Shown here: positions 8,853 to 18,779 of the stretch, piece by piece
Layout of the letters: each line of letters begins with the position of its first letter
Position numbering within the stretch: the stretch's first letter is position 1
Assembly (NCBI GenBank): GCA_029881795.1
Contig: JAOULX010000002.1
Coordinates: 62,001-126,000 of the forward strand
Reading direction: 5' to 3'
Length of the DNA: 64,000 nucleotides
Origin: Gammaproteobacteria bacterium
GTDB taxonomy: Bacteria; Pseudomonadota; Gammaproteobacteria; SZUA-229
Position numbers and translations under genes: made by a program
Notes under the pieces: generated by a model
Told to the model about the DNA's origin: nothing
The model's input: the letters and a program-made list of their open reading frames with translations, nothing else
The model's database searches: none

Positions 8853-9533
8853 ATGATGACGGCCAATTATAATCACCGAGTGAAAGCATTGTTACGATCT
8901 GTGGGTTCCTGGGGCTGGCGACACCCCGAGTGGGAAAAAGACGTTTTTTATCCTGATGATTTGCCAGCCGACTGGCAGTTATCTTATTACGCGAATGAGT
9001 TTGATCTGGTTGTGGTGCCTGCGAGTTACTGGGGCGCAGATGGCTATACGGATGAAGACTGGCTGGACGATGTTGAAGAGGACTTTGTGTTTTATATCGA
9101 CTGGCCATTTTTACAATTAGCTGATCTGGCCGATTATCCGCACTGCGCTCAGGCCTGCCGCCAACTGGGCGGGCAGATGGCAGCCGTGCTGGTTAATAAT
9201 GACATCTGGCAGCAGCTCGATAAAGAACAGCGAGACTGCTTTGAGGCGGAAACTGCCGGTTTTGAGATTCTACAATATGGCAGTCAGCCGATAGCGGCTT
9301 ATCAGCAGCTGACAGATGCTCAGAACCCCGTTCTGGCACAGGATTTAGCGACAACAAAACTACTGTTAGTGCACAGTGAGCAGAATGAAAATTTGCGTGA
9401 TTTGAGTCAGCGTATCATGCCGTGGTTTCAGGCCAGCTCTTTTCAGCATGTGATACTGGCAGAGGGCGACAATATGGCACGTCTGAAAGAGCTACAGACT
9501 TTAACCACTTTACTGCCCGAGGCGATCGAGTAA
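8853..9533 (+). CDS. DUF72-like protein of unknown function
   Basis: A 226-aa soluble, acidic, Trp-rich protein. Its N-terminal half (GSWGWRHPEWEKDVFYPDDL, then YYANEFDLVVVPASYW) resembles the opening of DUF72/YecE TIM-barrel proteins (consensus-like GTSGWxYxxWxxxFYPxxL then YYAxxFxxVExxxxFY). The rest is divergent and shorter than typical members, with no recognised catalytic motif. Two ATGs in tandem (8853, 8856) are possible starts and neither has a strong ribosome binding site. It is divergent from yrbG across 104 bases and ends 138 bases before mlaF. Confidence 0.6.
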   Translation: MMTANYNHRVKALLRSVGSWGWRHPEWEKDVFYPDDLPADWQLSYYANEFDLVVVPASYWGADGYTDEDWLDDVEEDFVFYIDWPFLQLADLADYPHCAQACRQLGGQMAAVLVNNDIWQQLDKEQRDCFEAETAGFEILQYGSQPIAAYQQLTDAQNPVLAQDLATTKLLLVHSEQNENLRDLSQRIMPWFQASSFQHVILAEGDNMARLKELQTLTTLLPEAIE

Positions 9534-9573
9534 ATAAATGTGAACGGCTTCATGTTGTCATGCCGCTAAAGGA

Positions 9574-9602
9574 TTGACAGTCAGTGAAACAGCGTTGATG
9601 AT
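9574..9602 (+). promoter_or_regulatory. Putative sigma-70 promoter of the mla operon
   Basis: A perfect -35 hexamer TTGACA (9574-9579) is followed after 17 bases by GATGAT (9597-9602), which matches four of six -10 positions. Transcription would begin about 60 bases upstream of mlaF. Prediction by eye only. Confidence 0.45.
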
Positions 9603-9671
9603 TAAACAAAAGACCAATAAATAAAGAAAAGGGACAGCACAATTTCTATTAAAACATCAGACAGTAGTCAT

Positions 9672-10457
9672 TTGATCGAAATTCGAAATATGAGTTTCAG
9701 TCGTGGCTCACGCAAAATCTTCGACAACATCAGTCTGGATATTCATCGTGGCAAAGTGACCGCCATTATGGGCCCCAGTGGTACTGGTAAAACGACCTTA
9801 TTAAAACTAATTGGCGGACAGTTAAAGCCGGATCAGGGCAGTATCGAGATGGACGGTAATAATGTTCATCAGCTCAGCCGTAAAGATTTATATCAGCTGC
9901 GCAAACGCATGGGCATGCTGTTCCAGAGCGGAGCCTTGCTCACAGATATAAATGTCTTTGATAACATTGCCTACCCGATACGTGAACATACTGATCTTGA
10001 TGAAAGCCTGATTCGTTCACTGGTGCTGATGAAATTAAATGCGGTCGGTTTAAGAGGTGCGCGTGATTTAATGCCATCGGAATTATCCGGCGGCATGGCA
10101 CGCCGGGTGGCGATGGCCAGAGCCATAGCGCTGGACCCGGTGATGGTGATGTATGATGAGCCGTTTACCGGACAGGACCCGATTTCAATGGGGGTCTTGG
10201 TCAACCTGATTCGCAGCATGAATCAGTCACTGCACTTATCCAGTGTTGTGGTCTCGCATGACGTTCCAGAAACTTTATCGATCTCTGATTTTATCTATCT
10301 GATTTCAGATGGCCGTATCGTCGCGCAAGGCAGCCCGGATGAATTAAAAAACAGCAGTGATCCGTGGGTTCAGCAATTTATTACTGGTCAGCCGGATGGA
10401 CCGGTGCCATTTCATTTTACTGCATCGCCCCTGATGCAGGACTTGTTGCAGGAATAA
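9672..10457 (+). CDS. mlaF: Phospholipid transport ABC ATPase MlaF
   Basis: An ABC ATPase, Walker A GPSGTGKT (about residues 34-41 from this start), signature SELSGGMARR and Walker B VMYDEPF, plus the C-terminal tail ending TGQPDGPVPFHF that in E. coli MlaF contacts MlaB and the neighbouring subunit. The cytoplasmic ATPase of the Mla retrograde/anterograde phospholipid system. The start is uncertain: 9672 is TTG without a good ribosome binding site, the first ATG (9690) would cut the first beta strand, and the open frame continues upstream to an ATT near 9648 with GGGA before it. mlaE begins 2 bases after its stop. Confidence 0.9.
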   Translation: MIEIRNMSFSRGSRKIFDNISLDIHRGKVTAIMGPSGTGKTTLLKLIGGQLKPDQGSIEMDGNNVHQLSRKDLYQLRKRMGMLFQSGALLTDINVFDNIAYPIREHTDLDESLIRSLVLMKLNAVGLRGARDLMPSELSGGMARRVAMARAIALDPVMVMYDEPFTGQDPISMGVLVNLIRSMNQSLHLSSVVVSHDVPETLSISDFIYLISDGRIVAQGSPDELKNSSDPWVQQFITGQPDGPVPFHFTASPLMQDLLQE

Positions 10458-10459
10458 CT

Positions 10460-11242
10460 ATGCTTGATTATTTGCAGTTAACAGGGCAACGCGTGTTAGC
10501 CGTATTTGCACGGCTGGGTCAGGCAACCCTGTTTTTATATCAGATATTGCTGACTCTGCCGGGCCTGCTGATGCGGCCTTCGCTGATTATTAAACAGCTG
10601 TATTCGACCGGTGTGCAAACCCTGTTGATTATTCTTGTGGCCGGTTGTTTTGTTGGCATGGTGCTGGCATTACAGGCCTATTATGTACTGGTTGATTTCG
10701 GTGCCGAAGACTCGATCAGCCAGATGGTTGTACTGACCCTGATGCGGGAGCTGGGACCGGTGATAACCGGTTTGTTGTTCGCCGGCCGGGCTGGCTCGGC
10801 TTTAACGGCAGAAATTGGCTTAATGAAAAGCACCGAACAGTTATCGGGTATGGAAATGATGGCAATCGATCCGATGCAACGGGTGATGGCGCCCAGGGTA
10901 CTCGCCGGCTTTCTGGCAATGCCGTTATTAACCGCTGTTTTTATAGCGGTTGGTGTGCTCGGTGGTTATCTGGTGGCGGTACATGGTGTAGGTATTTATG
11001 AAGGTGTTTACTGGTCGCTGGCACAACTTAAAGTGGACTTTTATACCGATTTAATGAACGGCATGATTAAAAGTGTCGTGTTTGGTTTTGTCATCGTCTG
11101 GATTGCTGTGTTTGAAGGTTATGACAGTGTACCGACATCGGAAGGTTTAGGACAGGCGACCACCCGCACCGTGGTGCATGGTTCATTAGCCGTGTTAGGG
11201 CTGGACTTCTTACTGACAGCAATAATGTTTGGAGATATATAA
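10460..11242 (+). CDS. mlaE: Phospholipid transport permease MlaE
   Basis: A 260-aa MlaE/YrbE permease starting MLDYLQLTGQRVL. Five to six hydrophobic segments and the family core LMRELGPVITGLLFAGRAGSA are visible. The ATG at 10460 has AGGA directly upstream and follows the mlaF stop by two bases; a longer open frame going back into mlaF is an artefact. MlaE dimers form the inner-membrane channel with MlaF ATPases and an MlaD hexamer. Confidence 0.94.
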   Translation: MLDYLQLTGQRVLAVFARLGQATLFLYQILLTLPGLLMRPSLIIKQLYSTGVQTLLIILVAGCFVGMVLALQAYYVLVDFGAEDSISQMVVLTLMRELGPVITGLLFAGRAGSALTAEIGLMKSTEQLSGMEMMAIDPMQRVMAPRVLAGFLAMPLLTAVFIAVGVLGGYLVAVHGVGIYEGVYWSLAQLKVDFYTDLMNGMIKSVVFGFVIVWIAVFEGYDSVPTSEGLGQATTRTVVHGSLAVLGLDFLLTAIMFGDI

Positions 11243-11245
11243 GCA

Positions 11246-11710
11246 ATGAATAGTAGAACGATAGAAATAGCCGTTGGTGTTTTTGTTGCACTGGGTCTTG
11301 CCGCTTTCTTTATGCTGGCAATGAAAGTAAGCAACCTGATTTCCTATGAATCAGAGACTGGATATCAAATCAGCGCCCGTTTCGATAATATCGGTGGTCT
11401 GAGAGAGCGTTCACCAGTAGCGGTTGCTGGTGTCAGAATAGGTAAAGTGTCCAGCATTGTCTACGATAACGAAACTTATGAAGCCGTGGTGGTGATGGAA
11501 ATTGAGCCACAATATAACCGTTTTCCGATCGATACATCAGCGGGCATATTAACCGCCGGGTTGTTGGGTGAGCAGTATGTAGGGCTGGAGCCCGGCGCAG
11601 AAGAAGAATTTTTGAAAACCAACAGTGTGATTACTGTGACCCAATCAGCCATCGTATTAGAAGAAGTGATCGGGCAGTTCCTCTACAGTAAAGCGGACGA
11701 AAAAGAATGA
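11246..11710 (+). CDS. mlaD: MCE-domain phospholipid-binding protein MlaD
   Basis: A 154-aa protein with one N-terminal transmembrane helix (about 8-25) and a single MCE domain (YQISARFDNIGGLRERSPVAVAGVRIGKVSSI), then a helical tail with VLEEVIGQFLYS. MlaD forms a hexameric ring in the periplasm through which phospholipid passes between MlaFEB and MlaC. Ribosome site GGAG; overlaps the following tolC-like gene by 4 bases. Confidence 0.94.
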   Translation: MNSRTIEIAVGVFVALGLAAFFMLAMKVSNLISYESETGYQISARFDNIGGLRERSPVAVAGVRIGKVSSIVYDNETYEAVVVMEIEPQYNRFPIDTSAGILTAGLLGEQYVGLEPGAEEEFLKTNSVITVTQSAIVLEEVIGQFLYSKADEKE

Positions 11711-13131
11711 CAGTACGGCTAGCTGTTCAAGGCGTTTGTGCATTTGTTATGGTTTTTGCTGCGGCTATACAAGCTGAGACATTGTCATTAGATCAGGCCT
11801 TACAAAGAGCTTATGTGGCAGATCCACGAATCGGTGAAAAAGCCCATCTGGTCACCGCGGCGCAAGGCCTGTTGGATGAGGCGCAAGCCAATAAAGGCTG
11901 GCGTACTGAGTTAAACAGTTTTTTGGGTTTTACCACGGCAGTAGACGGCGGTTTTTACGATAACGGTACAAATTCCTGCACCGGCGGCACAGATTGTGTG
12001 GTGCGCGACGACCTGTATGATTTTAATAATTTATCGCTCTGGCTAAATGCTCAGTTTGCGGTGATCAAACCCTTGCATACCTTTGGCAAAATCGAGAATT
12101 ATTCAAAAGCGGCAAAGAATAATATCCTGATCAAACAAGCCGAGGTCGAATTGCAACGGCAAACCACTCGTTATGATGTTAGCCGGGCCTATTACGGTTT
12201 TCTGACGGCACGTGATATCCGTTATTTAATGGATGATTCGGTAAAACGACTGAGCGGGGCGCTGGATCTAGTGACAGAATGGCTGGAACAGGAAAACGGT
12301 CAGGCTACCGAAGCCGATAAATTTGCGCTTACAGCAGGTGTGGCATTACTGACTCGCTATCAGTCAGAAGCCGCCTCGTTAGAAAAAATTGCACTGGGTG
12401 GACTGAAGGTGCTGACAGGTATTGGGCTGGAAAATGAGCTGAAACTGGCCGATAGCCGGATCACCCCGGAGCCGCTGCCTGCAAGCAGCCTGCAAAATTA
12501 TAAAGCTCAGGCATTAAAAGAGCGCCCGGAGATGAAGCAGGTAGAAGCCGGTCTGAGTGCAAGACGGGCTTTGGTCGCGGCCAATAAATCGGATGCCAGA
12601 CCTAATTTATATGCCGGTATTGGTGGCACCTTGGCTTATTCGCCAGGTCGTGAGCGGGTCGATAACCCGTATATTTACGACCCTTTCAACCACGTGGCGG
12701 CAACCCCGGTGATTGGTTTGCAGTGGTCATTTTCGGGCGGCATTCGTGATGCCAAAGTTAAGCAAGCTCAGGCAGAGCTGGATGCGTTAATCTCCAAGGC
12801 CAGTTTTGCACAAAAAGGCATTCCGTATCAGGTTGAGGATACCTTTACCCGGGTTCATGCTGGCTATGAACAGGTCGAGCAAATGAAACAGGCCAGTATT
12901 AACGCGCGGCGCTGGATGATTGCAGCTTATACGGATTTCGAAGCCGGTTTGAAAGAAGCCGAGAAAATAATTACCGCTTTTCAGGCTTATGTGCTGGCGC
13001 ATTCGGATTATTTACGGCTGGTGAATGATTACAATATGAATACCGTCTTATTAAAAAACCTGACAGCAGAGCCAACCCTGCAAAACACCCGCGTTGAGCA
13101 AGCAGTTATAATGAATAAGGAGACCGAATAA
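11707..13131 (+). CDS. TolC-family outer-membrane protein inserted in the mla operon
   Basis: A 474-aa protein with a signal peptide (about 1-23, ending IQAE), then a two-repeat TolC/OEP layout: an N-terminal LSLDQALQRAYVADPRI segment, long helical coiled coils, and outer-membrane beta strands (ARPNLYAGIGGTLAYSPG, TPVIGLQWSFSGG). TolC proteins form trimeric channels from the outer membrane into the periplasm. The gene overlaps mlaD by 4 bases and mlaC by 1, so it is an integral operon member. E. coli mla has no such gene (its outer-membrane partner MlaA is encoded elsewhere). No fusion protein gene (HlyD type) accompanies it. Its partner is therefore unclear; MlaD or MlaC are candidates by position only. 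Confidence 0.85.
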   Translation: MTVRLAVQGVCAFVMVFAAAIQAETLSLDQALQRAYVADPRIGEKAHLVTAAQGLLDEAQANKGWRTELNSFLGFTTAVDGGFYDNGTNSCTGGTDCVVRDDLYDFNNLSLWLNAQFAVIKPLHTFGKIENYSKAAKNNILIKQAEVELQRQTTRYDVSRAYYGFLTARDIRYLMDDSVKRLSGALDLVTEWLEQENGQATEADKFALTAGVALLTRYQSEAASLEKIALGGLKVLTGIGLENELKLADSRITPEPLPASSLQNYKAQALKERPEMKQVEAGLSARRALVAANKSDARPNLYAGIGGTLAYSPGRERVDNPYIYDPFNHVAATPVIGLQWSFSGGIRDAKVKQAQAELDALISKASFAQKGIPYQVEDTFTRVHAGYEQVEQMKQASINARRWMIAAYTDFEAGLKEAEKIITAFQAYVLAHSDYLRLVNDYNMNTVLLKNLTAEPTLQNTRVEQAVIMNKETE

Positions 13132-13751
13132 TGGTTTTATTAAAAAAGCAAATAGCAGTGTTAATGTTGTTTCTGGCCGCTGCCTTAACTTCAAATCTGC
13201 TGAGTGCCGCCACTGTGCCGGCAGATCAGCTGATCAAAACAACGTCCGAACTGGTGCTCAAAGCGCTGGAAGAACAGCAGGAGCAACTAAAGAAAGATCC
13301 CAATCATGTTTATAAACTGGTGGATGAGATTATTCTGCCGCATATTGATTTTGAAAAAATGGCCAAACTGGCACTCGGTAAAAACTGGCGAAAAGCCAAT
13401 GCTGCACAGAAAAAATCGTTCACTGCGGCTTTCCGACAATTATTAGTTAGAACCTATAGTAAATCATTAAGCGAATATACCGGTCAGAAACTGATTTATC
13501 TGCCATTTAAAATGAAAGCAGGGGACACCAAGGCCACGGTAAAAACGGAAATAGATCAAAAAAGTGGTTTTCCTATTCCAGTGACCTATTCACTGTTTTT
13601 AAAAGGCAGTGCCTGGAAAGTCTATGATATTAAGATCGATGGTCTCAGCCTGGTCACTAATTACCGGGGTAGTTTTGCCAAAGAGATCAGAGCCAAAGGA
13701 GTCGGTGCATTAATCAAGAAACTGGAAGACAAGAATAAGCAGGAGTCCTGA
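13131..13751 (+). CDS. mlaC: Periplasmic phospholipid carrier MlaC
   Basis: A 206-aa protein with a signal peptide (about 1-26, cleaved after LLSAA) and the MlaC/Ttg2D fold: ILPHIDFEKMAKLALGKNWRKA, then FRQLLVRTYSKSL. It shuttles phospholipid between the MlaA-porin complex in the outer membrane and MlaD in the inner membrane. It shares a base with the stop of the preceding TolC-like gene (TAATG) and with mlaB downstream. Confidence 0.93.
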   Translation: MVLLKKQIAVLMLFLAAALTSNLLSAATVPADQLIKTTSELVLKALEEQQEQLKKDPNHVYKLVDEIILPHIDFEKMAKLALGKNWRKANAAQKKSFTAAFRQLLVRTYSKSLSEYTGQKLIYLPFKMKAGDTKATVKTEIDQKSGFPIPVTYSLFLKGSAWKVYDIKIDGLSLVTNYRGSFAKEIRAKGVGALIKKLEDKNKQES

Positions 13752-14050
13752 TGACTGATTTTACGGTAGATGCGGGAAAAGACGGCGAGGTAAGGATCGA
13801 GGGTGTACTGGACTTTAATACCGTCAATTTGGTGAAAAAACAAACTATTGGTTTGTTTAATGACTCATCCGATATACAATTTGATCTTTCGGCTGTCAGT
13901 CAGAGCAATAGCGCGGCATTGGCGTTGTTGCTTGAATGGCTAAAAGCGGCTCAAAAAAATCACATTTCTTTGAGCTTTAGTAATCTTCCCGACCACTTGC
14001 GGCAGCTCGCGAGTGTTTATGGCATCGAGCAAGACTTAAATATTATTTAA
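13751..14050 (+). CDS. mlaB: STAS-domain protein MlaB
   Basis: A 99-aa single STAS domain (RIEGVLDFNTVNLV ... FDLSAVSQSNSAALALLLEWLKAA). MlaB binds MlaF in the cytoplasm and is needed for assembly and activity of the complex; the SNSAAL loop holds the serine region used in contact with MlaF. Ribosome site AGGAG overlaps the end of mlaC. murA follows with no gap. Confidence 0.9.
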   Translation: MTDFTVDAGKDGEVRIEGVLDFNTVNLVKKQTIGLFNDSSDIQFDLSAVSQSNSAALALLLEWLKAAQKNHISLSFSNLPDHLRQLASVYGIEQDLNII

Positions 14051-15310
<1,260 letters not shown>

Positions 15311-15361
15311 ACAGGTTCATCTGAACTATCAAACCGTAACAAATACATCAAAAGAAATGTC

Positions 15362-15997
15362 ATGAGTGAAATCATTACCATTGCCTTGTCAAAAGGCCGC
15401 ATCTACAAAGAAACCATGCCGTTGCTTAAAGCTGCCGGCATTATCCCCAAAGATGATCCTGAAAAAAGCCGTAAGCTGATACTTGATACCAATCGAGATG
15501 ACGTCAAGCTGGTGGTTATTCGAGCCACGGATGTGCCGACCTATGTTCAGTACGGCGCGGCTGATATTGGTGTTGCGGGTAAAGATGTGCTGCTGGAACA
15601 CGGTGCTGAAGGCTTATACGAACCGGTTGATTTAAAAATTGCATGCTGCAAGCTGATGACTGCAGGGCCGATCGATTACAAGCCTGCAAGCGGCCGGCTG
15701 CGGGTAGCCACGAAATTTGTTAATGTCACCAAAGAATATTTTGCGTCGATTGGTCAGCAGGTAGAAGTGATTAAACTCTACGGTTCAATGGAACTGGGGC
15801 CGATTGTCGGCTTATCCGATTTAATTGTTGATGTGGTTGATACCGGAAATACCCTGAAAGCCAACGGCTTGAAGCCGATGGAAAAAATTGCTGATATCAG
15901 CTCACGTTTGATTGTCAATAAAGCCTCGATGAAAATGAAACACGAGCGTTTGCAACAGATTATCGAACAAATGCGCGATGCGGTAGAGAGCGAGTAA
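15362..15997 (+). CDS. hisG: ATP phosphoribosyltransferase, short form
   Basis: A 211-aa HisG of the short (hetero-octameric) type: it ends after the catalytic domain and has no C-terminal ACT-like regulatory domain, so it should need HisZ, not in this window. Starts [14 protein letters not shown]; the PRPP-binding loop is [17 protein letters not shown]. Catalyses the first step of histidine synthesis. hisD follows four bases later. Confidence 0.95.
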   Translation: MSEIITIALSKGRIYKETMPLLKAAGIIPKDDPEKSRKLILDTNRDDVKLVVIRATDVPTYVQYGAADIGVAGKDVLLEHGAEGLYEPVDLKIACCKLMTAGPIDYKPASGRLRVATKFVNVTKEYFASIGQQVEVIKLYGSMELGPIVGLSDLIVDVVDTGNTLKANGLKPMEKIADISSRLIVNKASMKMKHERLQQIIEQMRDAVESE

Positions 15998-16001
15998 CAA
16001 G

Positions 16002-17306
16002 ATGCCTGATATAAAACGCCTTAATGCGAATGATGCCGGTTTCATGCAGCAGCTGGATGATTTACTGGCCTGGGAAAGCGTTTCCGATAATCAGGTGTTT
16101 ACTACGGTCATGGAAATTCTTGCAGCGGTTAAATCAAAAGGTAACACGGCGGTTATTGAATACACCAATCGATTTGATGGTGGTTCGATTCAAAAGGCTG
16201 CTGAGCTTGAGCTATCAAAAGAAGATTTAAACACGGCGCTGCAGTCAATTAGCGCAGAACAAAGGCAGGCGCTGGAAAAAGCAGCGCAGCGCGTGCGTGA
16301 TTATGCCGAGCATCAAAAAATGCAGTCCTGGTCCTATACCGAAGCCGATGGCACGATTTTGGGTCAACAGGTAAGCTCACTGGACCGCGTCGGACTCTAT
16401 GTGCCCGGTGGTAAAGCGGCATACCCGTCCTCAGTATTAATGAATGCTATCCCTGCCAAAGTAGCCGGTGTACCAGAACTGATAATGGTGGTGCCGACAC
16501 CGAAGGGTGAAACCAATGCGTTAGTGCTGGCGGCTGCGGCGATTGCCGGTGTTGATCGCGTCTTTACTATTGGTGGTGCACAGGCTGTTGCCGCACTGGC
16601 TTATGGTACGGAGACCATTCCACAGGTTGATAAAATAGTTGGCCCTGGCAATATCTATGTTGCTACTGCAAAACGTATGGTATTTGGAACGGTTGGCATC
16701 GACATGATCGCGGGACCGTCAGAGATCCTGGTGTTATGTGATGGTAAAACCGATCCCGACTGGATCGCGATGGATTTATTCTCTCAGGCCGAGCACGATG
16801 AGGATGCGCAATCAATTCTTGTGTGTCCTGATGCCGCTTACATCGAGCAGGTAGCGGCCAGTGTTGAAAAACTGATTCTAGAAATGCCTCGCGCCGATAT
16901 TATTAAGGCTTCACTTGAAGCACGTGCTGCATTTATAACGGTTAATGATCTTGATCAGGCCGCTGAGATTTCGAATTACATCGCACCCGAGCATTTAGAA
17001 TTGTCGCTTGATGATGCAGAAGATTTTGCTGCGCAAAAAATCAAACATGCCGGTGCTATTTTTATGGGTCGATATACAGCAGAAGCGCTGGGTGATTACT
17101 GCGCTGGTCCCAATCATGTCCTACCGACATCACGTACAGCGCGTTTTTCATCACCGCTGGGTGTTTATGATTTTCAGAAGCGTTCAAGCCTGATCGGCTG
17201 CTCAGCTGACGGCGCATCAGAGCTCGGTAAAACCGCGTCTGTGCTCGCCCGTGGTGAAGGTCTGGTTGCGCATGCCTGTTCGGCTGAATACCGTATTAAA
17301 CAATAA
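16002..17306 (+). CDS. hisD: Histidinol dehydrogenase
   Basis: A 434-aa zinc enzyme catalysing the last two oxidations from histidinol to histidine with NAD+. Recognised by [35 protein letters not shown], and the metal/catalytic segments [14 protein letters not shown] and IAPEHLEL ... GPNHVLPT. hisC, which often follows in gammaproteobacteria, is not next; transcription may end in the 80 bases after it, but I see no clear terminator. Confidence 0.95.
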   Translation: MPDIKRLNANDAGFMQQLDDLLAWESVSDNQVFTTVMEILAAVKSKGNTAVIEYTNRFDGGSIQKAAELELSKEDLNTALQSISAEQRQALEKAAQRVRDYAEHQKMQSWSYTEADGTILGQQVSSLDRVGLYVPGGKAAYPSSVLMNAIPAKVAGVPELIMVVPTPKGETNALVLAAAAIAGVDRVFTIGGAQAVAALAYGTETIPQVDKIVGPGNIYVATAKRMVFGTVGIDMIAGPSEILVLCDGKTDPDWIAMDLFSQAEHDEDAQSILVCPDAAYIEQVAASVEKLILEMPRADIIKASLEARAAFITVNDLDQAAEISNYIAPEHLELSLDDAEDFAAQKIKHAGAIFMGRYTAEALGDYCAGPNHVLPTSRTARFSSPLGVYDFQKRSSLIGCSADGASELGKTASVLARGEGLVAHACSAEYRIKQ

Positions 17307-17389
17307 AACTTGTCGGTCTTAGTCGGCTGGAATTTGTTTTGAATGGTATCTGTACTGTTATCAGGGCAGAAACATAGGTGATCACTTTA

Positions 17390-17575
17390 ATGGCCGATAT
17401 TCTGCCTTTCAAAAAGAAAAAAGCCTCTGAAAAACACGATAAAAGAATCATGTGTCAGAGCGGCTTCCATAAATGGGAAGTCGTTACAGAACAAAAGTTT
17501 GATGTGAAGCAGGGCAAGCTGTTGTCTGTTTACAAATGCAAACGCTGCGGAAAAATAAAAAATGAAGCGCGCTAA
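17390..17575 (+). CDS. Small zinc-ribbon-like protein, unknown function
   Basis: A 61-aa basic protein starting MADILPFKKKKAS. It has two cysteine clusters, a single Cys in RIMCQSGFHKWEVV and CKRCG near the end, with a histidine at FHKW, an arrangement suggesting a small metal-binding knuckle. Lys-rich start and end are in line with nucleic-acid or ribosome contact, but this is speculation. A GTG 12 bases upstream (17378) is an alternative start. It follows hisD by 83 bases and reads as a separate gene. Confidence 0.6.
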   Translation: MADILPFKKKKASEKHDKRIMCQSGFHKWEVVTEQKFDVKQGKLLSVYKCKRCGKIKNEAR

Positions 17576-17721
17576 GCTGTGCGGTTTTGCTTAACTGCTG
17601 GGACGTTGCAGAAATATTTGTCTTTTGATTTATTCTGGGTAACTTTAATTCAGCACTCTTGCTTGTTTTTTCTGATCAGCTGTCATCATTGCGCAATGCA
17701 CAGTTATCCGACGCTTATCAA

Positions 17722-18774
17722 TTAAGTAATCGGGCTTTCTGCATCCGGGTGTAAAATAGTCTCTAGTGAATGCTCCTCCTGGAAGTCATCGACCTTGGCT
17801 TCTATTTCATGTATGTCTTCAAATCGTGCAATATGATAAAGTGCGTCGCCTTCATTGACCAGTGGCAAGTTGCTTCTGCCGATAACGATACCGCTGAATG
17901 AGGTTGTGACATTGACTTCAGATTCGCCAAACGGATCGGCCACAACGCCTAATAATGTATTCTTTTTTACCCGTGCACCGAGAGGCACCATCGCTCGGAG
18001 TATGCCGCTGTCGGGCGCACGCACCCATGAGCTTGAGCGTGCCACTACGGGCTCAATGTGTTTTTTCCGGCTGCTGCGGCCTGCTGGCAGCATATCTAAT
18101 GAACGCATGACATTGATAATGCCTTTAACGCCGGCACGAATTGAAACCTCATCGAACCGCAAGGCTTCGCCTGCTTCATAAAGCAGCATCGGTATACCAA
18201 ATTCAGCAGCAGATTCTCTCAGCGAGCCGTCCCGCAGGTTGGACGAGATAATTACCGGCACATCAAAGGCAGTGGCTAGTTTTTCGGTTTCTTTATCATC
18301 CAGGTTTGCGCGTATCTGCGGTAAATTGCTGCGATGAATAGCGCCGGTATGCAGATCGATACCGTGCGTGCTTTTCTCAACAATCTCTTTCATAAACAGG
18401 TTGGCAAGACGTAATGCCAGCGGGCCTTTTTCTGAGCCGGGAAACGAGCGGTTGAGATCGCGTCGGTCAGGCAGGTAGCGTGAATGGTTTATGATGCCGT
18501 GAACATTGACCATCGGTACAGCAATGATAGTGCCGCGTAAATTTTTAAGCGCGGGCAGTTTTAATACGCGGCGGATAATTTCGACACCATTAATTTCATC
18601 ACCATGAATAGCTGCGCTTAAAAATAAGCGTGGGCCATGTTTTTTACCGCAGATGACGTGCACCGGTATATTCATCGGTGCATGTGTGTATAGGCGAGCA
18701 GCAGGTAAGTCGATAGTAACTCGATTGCCGGGCTGGATAACAATCCCGTTAATCTCTAAAGATTCGTTGCGCAT
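17722..18774 (-). CDS. M14 family zinc hydrolase (succinylglutamate desuccinylase/aspartoacylase type)
   Basis: A 350-aa protein of the AstE/aspartoacylase branch of M14. Zinc ligands are visible as HGDE (His57, Glu60) and DLHTG (His142); the substrate-binding DLNRSFPG (about 106-113) and the YEAGEA segment with a candidate catalytic Glu follow. The C-terminal ~100 residues form a biotinyl/barrel-like domain (SGILRAMVPLGARVKKNTLLGVV). Substrate is unknown. It is the third gene of a retropepsin-rimK-M14 operon, 5 bases behind rimK, so it may trim or release acidic amino acids from a RimK-made product. Confidence 0.85.
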   Translation of the reverse strand: MRNESLEINGIVIQPGNRVTIDLPAARLYTHAPMNIPVHVICGKKHGPRLFLSAAIHGDEINGVEIIRRVLKLPALKNLRGTIIAVPMVNVHGIINHSRYLPDRRDLNRSFPGSEKGPLALRLANLFMKEIVEKSTHGIDLHTGAIHRSNLPQIRANLDDKETEKLATAFDVPVIISSNLRDGSLRESAAEFGIPMLLYEAGEALRFDEVSIRAGVKGIINVMRSLDMLPAGRSSRKKHIEPVVARSSSWVRAPDSGILRAMVPLGARVKKNTLLGVVADPFGESEVNVTTSFSGIVIGRSNLPLVNEGDALYHIARFEDIHEIEAKVDDFQEEHSLETILHPDAESPIT

Positions 18775-18779
18775 CAGTT

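Noticed and set aside
10364-10459. Longer mlaE start reaching back into mlaF
   Set aside because: Would overlap mlaF by 94 bases; ATG 10460 has AGGA and follows the mlaF stop directly.
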